Positions 55,816 through 63,834 of a stretch of 64,000 nucleotides of DNA are shown one piece after another. The stretch is from Bacteroidota bacterium (GTDB lineage Bacteria; Bacteroidota; Bacteroidia; NS11-12g; UBA9320), in NCBI GenBank assembly GCA_002746305.1, contig NVWV01000003.1, positions 77,999 through 141,998 of the forward strand. The letters are read 5' to 3'. Below the pieces are notes generated by a model. It searched no databases and was not told the origin of the DNA. It saw nothing but the letters and a program-made list of their open reading frames with translations. The position numbers and the translations under genes were made by a program. Every line of letters starts with the position of its first letter. The stretch's first letter is position 1.

Positions 55816-55823
55816 TATATTTG
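55816..55823 (+). promoter_or_regulatory. Candidate -7 box for the lipoprotein gene
   Basis: TATATTTG fits TAnnTTTG, 10 nt before the ATG at 55834; TTTG at 55788-55791 is 24 bp upstream as a -33 candidate. Confidence 0.45.
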
Positions 55824-55833
55824 CACTCGTATC

Positions 55834-56547
55834 ATGAAAAAAATAATTCTCCCATTACTTGTTTTAGCATTTATAGTTGCATTTTCTAGCTGCAAGGAAA
55901 AAGAAGAGAACATCTTCACTGACAACATATATGGCACACTATATGATAGCTGTGGTGGAAACCCTGTAGCAGGTGCTAGTCTTGAATTATGGAACTCAGG
56001 AAGGGATCGCAATTTCCTAGCAGCTGCTGTGGATGCTGAACTTCTTTCTAGTTTCACTACGGACTCAGACGGAAATTTCAATGTCACCATTACCAATGAA
56101 AGTGCTATTGGTCCTGGATTTATAAAGTACAATGGCCAGATAATCCTGCAAGGGAATTTGTCAGATCATAGTGCAAATAACTCTACTTTTGATTTGGGGG
56201 AGCTACACACAATACCACTCAAACGAAAATTTAATATCACATTTAAAAAGACAAAAGACTGGAAAAATGGCGAGTATGTCGTTGTGAGAAATACCTATCT
56301 TGATTTTGACCAAAGAGATGACACTTTTAACATGTCCAACAGCAATGCAGTTGGGAGGTCTCTCTATACCAATGCTCACATTTACTACTCTACAAATGTG
56401 AGAAATAATAATTCTACAGACACTATATCTGTGTATGGGAAAACGATTATTTTCTGGAGAACCTCCAAGAGTAAGGAATCGAGCACAGAGTATTACTATA
56501 CATCGCCATGTGATACTTCTTCTGGCTATATGCTTCTTTCAGAATAG
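55834..56547 (+). CDS. Lipoprotein with carboxypeptidase-regulatory-like domain
   Basis: 237 residues from ATG 55834 (MKKIILPLLVLAFIVAFSSC), lipobox Cys20; an upstream frame extension to 55789 overlaps DUF58 and was rejected. The region IYGTLYDSCGGNPVAGASLE with FTTDSDGNFNVTI is a transthyretin-like (CarboxypepD_reg) fold. The remainder (RKFNITFKKTKDWKNGEYVV ...) is an Ig-like partner. Ligand unknown. Confidence 0.75.
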   Translation: MKKIILPLLVLAFIVAFSSCKEKEENIFTDNIYGTLYDSCGGNPVAGASLELWNSGRDRNFLAAAVDAELLSSFTTDSDGNFNVTITNESAIGPGFIKYNGQIILQGNLSDHSANNSTFDLGELHTIPLKRKFNITFKKTKDWKNGEYVVVRNTYLDFDQRDDTFNMSNSNAVGRSLYTNAHIYYSTNVRNNNSTDTISVYGKTIIFWRTSKSKESSTEYYYTSPCDTSSGYMLLSE

Positions 56548-56552
56548 AAGAA

Positions 56553-57128
56553 TCATATCTTCTTTACATACTTGGTAATAATTACCACAGTCTGTCCTTC
56601 CACTTTACCTTCAATATATTCAGCATTATCAGGGTCCAAACGGATATTACGAACAGCTGCACCTCGTTTTGCGGTAAGACTACTCCCTTTAACATCCAAA
56701 TCCTTGATAAGCACAACAGAATCACCAGCTGTTAGAATGACACCATTGCTGTCTTTATGTACAATTGCACCTTCAGCGGGTAATCCCTCCTTTGCCCATT
56801 GGGTAGTCTCATCATCCATATACATCATATCTTGAAGATCAGTTGCCCAACCTTCCCCATTCTGTCTTAATCCATCCAGCATTCTCCAGCTTATCACTTT
56901 AATAGAATCCAATTCATTCCAAATACTATCATTCAGAAGTCTCCAATGATTAACATCTACTTGATCTGAATTCTCAATTTGTTCAATACACGTTTTGCAT
57001 AAATTAACACTGTGCAGGAGGCTTGCTTCCTTATGCGGAAACACTGTAAAAATGGATAATTCTTCATTCGAAGAACACAACTCACATTTTTCCTCACTTC
57101 TTTTTTTCAGTTCTCTTTCTATGCTCAT
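56553..57128 (-). CDS. PhnA/YjdM-family zinc-ribbon protein
   Basis: 191 residues from ATG 57128 (MSIERELKKRSEEKCELCSS); an earlier start 75 bp upstream runs into the dgkA start and lacks conserved sequence. N-terminal zinc ribbon CELCSS...CKTC, followed by a helical middle, and the PhnA C-domain with KDSNGVILTAGDSVVLIKDL, KGSSLTAKRGAAVRNIRL and IEGKVEGQTVVIITKYVKK. Despite the name it is not part of C-P lyase; its role is unknown. It converges with the lipoprotein gene. Confidence 0.85.
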   Translation of the reverse strand: MSIERELKKRSEEKCELCSSNEELSIFTVFPHKEASLLHSVNLCKTCIEQIENSDQVDVNHWRLLNDSIWNELDSIKVISWRMLDGLRQNGEGWATDLQDMMYMDDETTQWAKEGLPAEGAIVHKDSNGVILTAGDSVVLIKDLDVKGSSLTAKRGAAVRNIRLDPDNAEYIEGKVEGQTVVIITKYVKKI

Positions 57129-57190
57129 ATTTCTTAATCCGTGCGAATATATAACCTTGTAAACTGAGGGCAAAACATTCATTATATCAC

Positions 57191-57198
57191 TACCTTTG
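57191..57198 (+). promoter_or_regulatory. Candidate -7 box abutting the dgkA start codon
   Basis: TACCTTTG with CTCA and then ATG, so only 4 nt separate box and start. The same arrangement, TACCTTTG-CTCT-ATG, occurs at 59341. Transcription would begin at or next to the start codon. Confidence 0.5.
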
Positions 57199-57202
57199 CT
57201 CA

Positions 57203-57559
57203 ATGTTTCTAAAGAAATACATTCAAGCCTTTGGATATGCTTTTGCGGGTATTGCTTCTTTTTTTAGGACAGAACGCAACGCTGGTATTCATTCCTTGGC
57301 TTCTGTTGTAGCAATAGCTGCAGGAGTTATTGTTGAGATTACCTCGAATGAGTGGCTTTGGATATTCCTAGCCATAACTGTTGTCTTTGTTACAGAAATG
57401 ATCAATACAACCATCGAAAAGCTCTGTAATAAAATATCTAAAGAGATTGACCCAGACATACGAATCATAAAAGACATTGCCGCAGGATTTGTTTTAGTAT
57501 CCTCTCTCTTTGCTTTAGTTGTGGCAGCAATCATTTTCGCACCCTATTTGTTTAATTGA
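57203..57559 (+). CDS. dgkA: Diacylglycerol kinase (DgkA-type, undecaprenol kinase-like)
   Basis: 118 residues, three membrane helices. Signatures: IQAFGYAFAGIASFFRTERN, IHSLASVVAIAAG and VTEMINTTIEKLCNKI, which contains the catalytic/metal Glu motif 'E..NTaIE'. Phosphorylates diacylglycerol or undecaprenol in the inner membrane. The next gene starts 2 bp after its stop. Divergent from the PhnA-like gene. Confidence 0.92.
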   Translation: MFLKKYIQAFGYAFAGIASFFRTERNAGIHSLASVVAIAAGVIVEITSNEWLWIFLAITVVFVTEMINTTIEKLCNKISKEIDPDIRIIKDIAAGFVLVSSLFALVVAAIIFAPYLFN

Positions 57560-57561
57560 GA

Positions 57562-58185
57562 ATGGACGTTCAATCACTTTTTGAAGATGGTAAATACGAA
57601 GAGGTAATTCAATATTTAAAAAAAACTGGAGAACCTAGCCCAAACCTTGCTTTTTCATACCAGAAAACAAAGCAATGGGAAGAAGCTATGAATATCTGGA
57701 ATTTACTAATTACGAAGTCACCGTATAGTGCAGACTACTACAACGAACGTGGAGTTTGTAAGTTCAATCTACGATTTAAACATGCCATTCAAGATTTTGA
57801 TAAAGCCATAGAACTTCAGCCTAAAAATGCATACTTCTACAGTTGCAGAGCATACATCAAAGACAAGACTGGAGATACTGAAGGATCTGTAGAAGATTAT
57901 ACCAAAGCACTTGAACTAGATCCTGATGACGCTATAATACTAAACAATCTGGGACTCGCAGAACAAAAACTAGGGTACACGGCAAGGGCAAGAGATCGTT
58001 TCAAAGACAGTGATGACTTAATGGGTATTAAGACTCTAGACTCCAGTTCCGACCACACAGAAAACGGGATTGGATCGACACCAACACTACAGAACAGACC
58101 AGAGAAATCTTCTCTTTGGTATGAGTTTAAAAAGATGCTATCCAAAGAAGGTTTTAAAGGTTTCTTGAGGGATCTAAAAAAGTAG
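57562..58185 (+). CDS. TPR-repeat protein
   Basis: 207 residues from ATG 57562 (MDVQSLFEDGKYEEVIQYLK). About four TPR units (SADYYNERGVCKFNLRFKHA, AIQDFDKAIELQPKNAYFYS, SVEDYTKALELDPDDAIILN, NLGLAEQKLGYTARARDRFK), then a Ser-rich linker and a C-terminal helix (WYEFKKMLSKEGFKGF). Cytoplasmic; a scaffold. It follows dgkA by 2 bp. Confidence 0.85.
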   Translation: MDVQSLFEDGKYEEVIQYLKKTGEPSPNLAFSYQKTKQWEEAMNIWNLLITKSPYSADYYNERGVCKFNLRFKHAIQDFDKAIELQPKNAYFYSCRAYIKDKTGDTEGSVEDYTKALELDPDDAIILNNLGLAEQKLGYTARARDRFKDSDDLMGIKTLDSSSDHTENGIGSTPTLQNRPEKSSLWYEFKKMLSKEGFKGFLRDLKK

Positions 58186-58217
58186 ACTCACATTTTTCAT
58201 TTCTTACTTTCATTTTT

Positions 58218-59321
58218 TTGGCTTATAATGTAGTCAACGATTTGGATAATAATATTGTCATACCGAAAAATGTAAGAGGACGAGGAGCATTGCTCAACAC
58301 CCACAATAAGTTTGACAAACATGTGGTTGAAGACTTTTGGGATGGCTCGTACTATGACGAAGAATTTCTCACAAACAGTAACGAAACTAGCTTCACAGAA
58401 ATTTTTCCAAAAACAATACTTAACAAAGTTGATAGTCCAGATATACTTGCTTCATGGAGTATGAACCCATATCAAGGATGTGAACATGGATGCATCTATT
58501 GCTATGCACGAGTGACACACGAATATTGGGGATATAGTGCAGGGACCGAGTTCGAAAAAAACATATTGATAAAAAAAGATGCTCCTGCCCTATTAGCTAA
58601 GAAACTAAAAAGCAAAGCTTGGAAAGGGGAACCTATTATGCTCAGTGGCAACACAGACTGCTATCAGCCTGCGGAAAAGAAGTTTGGTATCACACGCCAA
58701 CTTTTGGAGGTGTGCCTAAAACACAACCAACCTGTTGGCATCATTACCAAAAATGCCCTCGTATGTAGAGATCTTGATATTCTTAAAAAACTAGCACAGA
58801 AAAACCTGGTACAAGTACACATTAGCCTTACCACTTTGGATGAGTCTGTAAGACGAGTTATGGAACCTCGGACTAGTTCTGCAAAAAATAGGCTCAAGAC
58901 TATAGAAACACTCAGCACCAATGGCATCCCAGTTCATGTAATGCTCGCACCCATAATCCCTGGGCTCAATAGTGATGAAGTTTTTGATATCTGTGAAGCT
59001 GTTGGTAAGGCTGGAGCATCCAGTCTTAATCATACCATGGTACGACTGAATGGGGCTATTGCTTTATTATTTGAAGACTGGATTTTAAAAACTTTCCCAC
59101 TAAAAGCTACTCGCGTTCTTAATCTAATTGCCGAAGTACAAGGTGGAAAACTGGGTAATAGCACCTTTGGCGAACGAATGAAAGGCACAGGAATGCTTGC
59201 CGAATCGATTCACCAACAGGTGCGTTTAGCCAAAAAGAAATTTGGTTTAGTCTACAAGCCCAAACCGCTAAGTCAAGTGCTGTACAAATCTGTACCCACC
59301 ACTCAACTCAACTTGTTCTAA
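58218..59321 (+). CDS. PA0069-family radical SAM protein
   Basis: 367 residues, TTG start at 58218 (MAYNVVNDLDNNIVIPKNVR). The N-terminal NVRGRGALLNTHNKF is characteristic of the PA0069/Rv2578c group. The Fe-S/SAM motif is CEHGCIYCYAR (Cx3Cx2C), with MLSGNTDCYQPAEKKFGITR after it and LNHTMVRLNGAIALLFEDWI later. These resemble spore photoproduct lyase in fold; the substrate is unknown. Confidence 0.88.
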   Translation: MAYNVVNDLDNNIVIPKNVRGRGALLNTHNKFDKHVVEDFWDGSYYDEEFLTNSNETSFTEIFPKTILNKVDSPDILASWSMNPYQGCEHGCIYCYARVTHEYWGYSAGTEFEKNILIKKDAPALLAKKLKSKAWKGEPIMLSGNTDCYQPAEKKFGITRQLLEVCLKHNQPVGIITKNALVCRDLDILKKLAQKNLVQVHISLTTLDESVRRVMEPRTSSAKNRLKTIETLSTNGIPVHVMLAPIIPGLNSDEVFDICEAVGKAGASSLNHTMVRLNGAIALLFEDWILKTFPLKATRVLNLIAEVQGGKLGNSTFGERMKGTGMLAESIHQQVRLAKKKFGLVYKPKPLSQVLYKSVPTTQLNLF

Positions 59322-59340
59322 AACCCTTCATGCTTTATAA

Positions 59341-59348
59341 TACCTTTG
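59341..59348 (+). promoter_or_regulatory. Candidate -7 box abutting a start codon
   Basis: TACCTTTG, then CTCT and the ATG at 59353. TTG at 59313-59315 lies 25 bp upstream. Nearly identical to the dgkA arrangement. Confidence 0.5.
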
Positions 59349-59352
59349 CTCT

Positions 59353-59724
59353 ATGGAGCAAAAGGAATGCCTGCATTGTGGTAAGGAATTGCTTGGTAGA
59401 GCCGACAAGAAGTTTTGCGATAAGCAATGTAGGAATGACTACAACAATACTCAAAACGGCCTATCCAACAATTACATCCGAAAGGTAAACCGCATCATTA
59501 AAAAGAATAGAAATATTCTTGGTGACCTTTGTCCTAAAGATAAGTCCATTAAGGTGACTCAAAAAGAACTTGCCAAGCAAGGGTTTAGTTTCGAATACTT
59601 CACCAACACTTACACCACAAAAGCGGAAAAGACCTATTACTTTTGCTACGAATACGGATATTTGGATCTTGGGAATAAATACTATGCACTGGTCTATAAT
59701 AAATCATACGTGAACGAAGAATGA
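59353..59724 (+). CDS. Small zinc-ribbon protein
   Basis: 123 residues. N-terminal CLHCGKELLGRADKKFCDKQC is a Cx2C...Cx3C zinc ribbon of the type found in DUF2116-like proteins, followed by RNDYNNTQ and a helical, Lys-rich region; the C-terminal half (TYYFCYEYGYLDLGNKYYAL) is beta-rich. Unknown function. Overlaps the MscS gene start by 4 bp (ATGA), so the two are coupled. Confidence 0.78.
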   Translation: MEQKECLHCGKELLGRADKKFCDKQCRNDYNNTQNGLSNNYIRKVNRIIKKNRNILGDLCPKDKSIKVTQKELAKQGFSFEYFTNTYTTKAEKTYYFCYEYGYLDLGNKYYALVYNKSYVNEE

Positions 59725-60560
59725 AAGATATACTGGGAATTGAAGTTTGGAAATTTGGAGATAATGCTATTGTCACAATCAATAGTTTAGTCTACATTTC
59801 ACTATCAGGAATAGTGATCTGGTTTGCCTATCGATGGACCAAAAAACTTTCAAAAGCCGCTGTAAAAGCAGGAAGACTTGATACAGGCAGAGAATTTGCA
59901 ATCACACGAATTGCAAAATACCTCTTCATTGTCATTTTTGTATTTATAGCCTTGGTCTCCCTGAAAGTAAATCAAGCGGCATTTACTTTTCTTGCTCCAT
60001 TACTTATTGGTATTGGTTTAGGTCTCCAGCAGGTTGCCAATGATGTAATTTCTGGACTCATACTGCTCGTGGAACCTTCTATCCGCGTCAATGACATTGT
60101 AGAAGTAGATGGAACCGTAGCCAGAGTTAAAGAAATAGGATTGCGTACTTCTACGGTGACCAGCAGAGAAGGTGTTACCATGATTATTCCAAATCACAAA
60201 CTCGTAAGTGAAAAACTAATCAATTGGAGTACCAATGATGCCGTAACCCGTTTCTCTATTACTGTAGGAGTTGCTTACGGCTCCGATGTTGAACTTGTGA
60301 AAAAGCTACTAATAGAAATAGCTTGGAAGCACACTAAAATTATCACCAACCCAACACCTTTGGTATTCTTTCAGGATTTCGGAGAATCCAGTCTTGATTT
60401 TGAATTGGTATTTTGGAGTAATCACTTATTCCCGATTGAAGAGGTAAGAAGTGATATTCGCTTCATGATAGATGCTGCTTTCAGAGATAATGATATTACA
60501 ATTCCATTCCCACAACGTGATATCCATGTTATAGACACTCCTAAGAATTCTCTCATTTAA
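59721..60560 (+). CDS. Small-conductance mechanosensitive channel (MscS family)
   Basis: 279 residues. Three helices including the pore-lining VNQAAFTFLAPLLIGIGLGL then QQVANDVISGLILLVEPSIR. The beta domain is VNDIVEVDGTVARVKEIGLR with VTMIIPNHKLVSEKLINWS, and an alpha/beta C-terminal domain follows. Releases solutes during hypo-osmotic shock. Coupled to the zinc-ribbon gene. It is the second MscS-related gene in the window. Confidence 0.93.
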   Translation: MKDILGIEVWKFGDNAIVTINSLVYISLSGIVIWFAYRWTKKLSKAAVKAGRLDTGREFAITRIAKYLFIVIFVFIALVSLKVNQAAFTFLAPLLIGIGLGLQQVANDVISGLILLVEPSIRVNDIVEVDGTVARVKEIGLRTSTVTSREGVTMIIPNHKLVSEKLINWSTNDAVTRFSITVGVAYGSDVELVKKLLIEIAWKHTKIITNPTPLVFFQDFGESSLDFELVFWSNHLFPIEEVRSDIRFMIDAAFRDNDITIPFPQRDIHVIDTPKNSLI

Positions 60561-60624
60561 AAAAGCATTAGCTTATAAGCAACCTTTTTGAGTTTACAGA
60601 GACAGATAATAAAGAAACATTAAT

Positions 60625-61725
60625 ATGAAAAGCACTTCGTTGGTACTACTTATAATTCTTTCTACATTTGGCTGTAAAGACGATACAGAAATTACTCCTC
60701 CAACTGATGAAAATCAACCAACGGCCTACTACTTTCCACCCAGCTCTGGCATTTGGGAAACCACTTTGCCTGAAACCTTGGGATGGAATGCTGATAGTCT
60801 TTCTGCTCTTTATTCAAACCTTGAGAACAATGATACACGAGCCTTTCTAGTTCTTAAAGATGGTAAAATTGTATTGGAAAAATACTGGGGCCGAACGCTA
60901 CTCAATGATGCAGACTTTGACGCAAATAAAATGTGGTACTGGGCTTCTGCCGCTAAAACGTTAACTGCTTTCACTATTGGAAAAATGGAAGAATCAGGGT
61001 CACTTAGTCTCACCGATAAATCCTCCATACATCTTGGTGAAGGATGGACATCTTTAACCAAAGAACAAGAAGACAAGATTACTGTTTGGAACCAACTTAC
61101 CATGACCAGTGGTTTAGATGATGGTATTACCAATCCAGATGATACTACATCCGGAAATTTACAATACAAAGCAGATGCCGGAACTAGATGGGCCTATCAC
61201 AATGCTCCTTATACTATTTTGGAACAAGTAGTCTCCAATGCTGGTAGTGTAAAGTTTGACGAGTACTTTGACCTTGTACTTAGCGATAAAATCAATATGA
61301 CTGGCTTTTGGCAATGGACTGGAGACAATCACCTGTACCTCAGTAATGCTCGATCAGCTGCACGATATGGACTCCTTATGCTCAACAATGGAGTATGGGG
61401 TGAAGACCAATTAATCAATAAGGAATTTATAGACAGAGCCATCTCACCTTCCCAAGAGCTCAATAAGTCCTATGGCTATCTCTGGTGGCTAAATGGTTCT
61501 GAAAGCTATAGATTACCACAATCGCAGTTCCTATTTCCGGGTAAATTACTGCCCAAAGCTCCTAATGACGTTTATTCGGCAATGGGTAAAAATGGACAAT
61601 ATGTAAGCATTTCACCAAGCAATGGCCTTGTGGTTATTCGTATGGGAGAGAACCCAAGTGATGCTCTTGTTCCTCTATTGTACTTGGATGATATTTGGGG
61701 ACGGCTCATGAATGCTATGGAATAG
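60625..61725 (+). CDS. Serine hydrolase lipoprotein (beta-lactamase/class C-like)
   Basis: 366 residues. Lipobox LSTFGC with Cys17. The SxxK motif is Ser108-Ala-Ala-Lys111 (WASAAKTLTA), and the Tyr-x-Asn motif is Tyr191-His-Asn193 (WAYHNAPY). The fold is the penicillin-binding-protein/EstB-like hydrolase group. The true substrate may be an ester, D-peptide or beta-lactam; resistance cannot be inferred. Confidence 0.88.
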   Translation: MKSTSLVLLIILSTFGCKDDTEITPPTDENQPTAYYFPPSSGIWETTLPETLGWNADSLSALYSNLENNDTRAFLVLKDGKIVLEKYWGRTLLNDADFDANKMWYWASAAKTLTAFTIGKMEESGSLSLTDKSSIHLGEGWTSLTKEQEDKITVWNQLTMTSGLDDGITNPDDTTSGNLQYKADAGTRWAYHNAPYTILEQVVSNAGSVKFDEYFDLVLSDKINMTGFWQWTGDNHLYLSNARSAARYGLLMLNNGVWGEDQLINKEFIDRAISPSQELNKSYGYLWWLNGSESYRLPQSQFLFPGKLLPKAPNDVYSAMGKNGQYVSISPSNGLVVIRMGENPSDALVPLLYLDDIWGRLMNAME

Positions 61726-61762
61726 CTTAACAATCCAAAAGAACAAATCGAGATTTTCTAAA

Positions 61763-62761
61763 TCACTTCTTCTCCAGACAAAACAAGTACTCAACTGTCT
61801 TGATTGCTCCATGGTTTCTATTCTCAGTTCTATCTGCTTTGAAACGCTTATATTTTTGAGTTTTCAGTTCTACTTTCCCATGTTTCAATAGGATTTCAGA
61901 AATCTCCTTATGGCTCATGAGTCCTTCATTGTTATAGCTTAAGAAGATATATTTAAACTTGGCATTGGCTATCATTTCTTCAAAACTAGCTTTTACATAT
62001 ACCCTACTGGAATATGTAGAACGGTTGTACGGAGGAAGTCCTGTCACACCCTTAGGTTCGAAAGTCTTGTACTCAGCGATAGTATTTAATAAGTGATAAT
62101 TGCCCCCATACTGCCTGGAGTTATACGGTGGATCCAGATATAGAATATCTCCTTCTACTTCCTTTATTACCACATTTGCATCTCCATGGTATACTTTATG
62201 CTCCGATTCAGTATGTTCAAAAATCGCAGGTACAATTGATAAATCCTGAGCAGCAATTTTCTTAATACTTTTAAGATAGGCACCATAAACAGATGCTGTA
62301 TTTGCGATCTTATCTGCACTCTCTAATAATGTGGCCAGAAGGAAGAAGTACATGTCCTCATCAATTTGTTCATTTTCCTTCCAAATCTGAATCTGCTGAC
62401 GTACAGCATCGATACGTTTTCCATTTTTATTATTGAAATAGTTACGTTCTCCATGACCACCCTTGCAATAATTCATATAGATAAAACCCGATTTCCCTTT
62501 TAGTTCTTCTAGCTCCTTTAACCATTCATTGGAATCCACTTTTTTATGATTACCTATATAATTACGATTAAGCACGTAGCTATAATACTCCAAATCATTA
62601 GCTATTATAGACTTACAACGCGTTTTAAAATAACTACCTACTGTTCCTGTTCCAGCAAACAAATCACAAAAAACCTTTTCACTCAAATCTCCAGAAATAA
62701 ATTGCGTGATGGATTCTTCCAAAAAAGGAAGCAATCTGATTTTAGAACCTATGTAATTCAA
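61763..62761 (-). CDS. D12-class N6-adenine DNA methyltransferase
   Basis: 332 residues from the TTG at 62761 (MNYIGSKIRLLPFLEE), which lies 2 nt after the stop of the barrel gene and begins exactly at the family's 'NYiGsK..LlpfL' opening. An ATG at 62815 adds 18 residues overlapping the barrel gene and was not used. SAM motif VFCDLFAGTGTVGSYF; catalytic DPPYNSRQYGGNYHLL; central SADKIANTASVYGAYLK. No restriction endonuclease is adjacent, so it is a solitary methylase or an incomplete R-M system. Confidence 0.88.
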   Translation of the reverse strand: MNYIGSKIRLLPFLEESITQFISGDLSEKVFCDLFAGTGTVGSYFKTRCKSIIANDLEYYSYVLNRNYIGNHKKVDSNEWLKELEELKGKSGFIYMNYCKGGHGERNYFNNKNGKRIDAVRQQIQIWKENEQIDEDMYFFLLATLLESADKIANTASVYGAYLKSIKKIAAQDLSIVPAIFEHTESEHKVYHGDANVVIKEVEGDILYLDPPYNSRQYGGNYHLLNTIAEYKTFEPKGVTGLPPYNRSTYSSRVYVKASFEEMIANAKFKYIFLSYNNEGLMSHKEISEILLKHGKVELKTQKYKRFKADRTENRNHGAIKTVEYLFCLEKK

Positions 62762-62763
62762 GG

Positions 62764-63375
62764 TTAGTTTTTTAACCTGTAATTGAGACCAATGGTAAAT
62801 AGACGGTTGTACCATCCAGCTCTACCAAATACTGTTGGAGAATTAATAATAATAGGAGCATCTCTCACAGAAGACAGGGAATATGCATGCCTTAAGTCTG
62901 CGGCTATTCGATCATTAAACTGATAGCTTATTCCAAGTATTAAACCCAATTCTGTTGCATTTAACTGAGGCTCCTTAGACGTTATTCCATTCTCATCTCT
63001 TTCTTTGAGTACATTGATTCCGATGGAAATACCCCCAAAGGGTATTAGCTTTTCAAATCCCTTGTACTTAGCCAGTACTGGGACTTCCACATAATGATAA
63101 TTTAACTTGAGAGTAAAGGTGGCAGGAGCTTTAGGGTCGATAACCTTTTTAGCTCCTTTCATACTGTACCTTATTTCAAAGGCTGCCTCCCAATCATCTG
63201 AGATCTCTCTATTGATTTGAATCCCAGCATTTACTCCCAACTTGTTATAACCTCCTAACTGGTCTCCATCTACCTGACTAAAATTTGCTCCTAAAACCAA
63301 TTGGGCTCCAAAACTCTGAGCTAAGGAAATATCCCAAAAGCCAAGGACAAATAATAGTATGATGATTTTTTTCAT
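62764..63375 (-). CDS. Outer-membrane beta-barrel protein (PorT-like)
   Basis: 203 residues. Signal peptide (IIILLFVLGFWDISLAQ), then strand-rich sequence with alternating hydrophobics: LVLGANFSQVDGDQLGGYNK, AAFEIRYSMKGAKKV, LNYHYVEVPVLAKYKGFEKL and the terminal LFTIGLNYRLKN. This is the outer-membrane barrel type common in Bacteroidota. It may be co-transcribed with the methyltransferase gene behind it. Confidence 0.85.
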   Translation of the reverse strand: MKKIIILLFVLGFWDISLAQSFGAQLVLGANFSQVDGDQLGGYNKLGVNAGIQINREISDDWEAAFEIRYSMKGAKKVIDPKAPATFTLKLNYHYVEVPVLAKYKGFEKLIPFGGISIGINVLKERDENGITSKEPQLNATELGLILGISYQFNDRIAADLRHAYSLSSVRDAPIIINSPTVFGRAGWYNRLFTIGLNYRLKN

Positions 63376-63418
63376 TTCGCATCAAAAATAGATAAACTTG
63401 CATAGACAATAGCCCACG

Positions 63419-63769
63419 ATGAACAGAAAAAACAAAGATGTAGCAGGATTTCAGATTCTTAATATCCTAGCTGAAATAGATGGTGACTTTGATCCAAAAG
63501 AAGGACAAATTATTGTAGAGTATGTAGCGAAGAATTTTCCTTTGGGAGGAAATTTAGAAAGTGCTATGGATGAGCTAAGTCAAACAGCTCCTGAAGACTA
63601 CCCTATTTTACTCCAGAAATGTGCTGAAGATTTTTATGCCGATTCGGTTGAGAAAGAACGGTTGGAGTTAATTGATTTTGCTCTTAGACTTTTGAAAGCA
63701 GATGATGTTATAGATGCGAGAGAAGACTGGCTTATCAATAAGCTTTACCAATATTGGGACATTAATTAG
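63419..63769 (+). CDS. TerB-like small acidic protein
   Basis: 116 residues, all helical: AGFQILNILAEIDGDFDPKE, ILLQKCAEDFYADSVEKERL and DVIDAREDWLINKLYQYW. The acidic DGDFDPKEG and LLKADDVIDAREDW positions match the metal-binding pattern in TerB/DjlA-type proteins. No tellurite-resistance genes are nearby. A strong terminator follows. Confidence 0.72.
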   Translation: MNRKNKDVAGFQILNILAEIDGDFDPKEGQIIVEYVAKNFPLGGNLESAMDELSQTAPEDYPILLQKCAEDFYADSVEKERLELIDFALRLLKADDVIDAREDWLINKLYQYWDIN

Positions 63770-63781
63770 AATTAATAATAA

Positions 63782-63818
63782 ACAAAAAAGCATTCGCCAA
63801 GGCGAATGCTTTTTTGTT
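63782..63818. terminator. Bidirectional terminator
   Basis: AAAAAGCATTCGCC and GGCGAATGCTTTTTT form a 13-14 bp stem with an AA loop, between the converging TerB-like and aldehyde dehydrogenase genes. Confidence 0.93.
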
Positions 63819-63834
63819 TATATCTGACTCCCGA

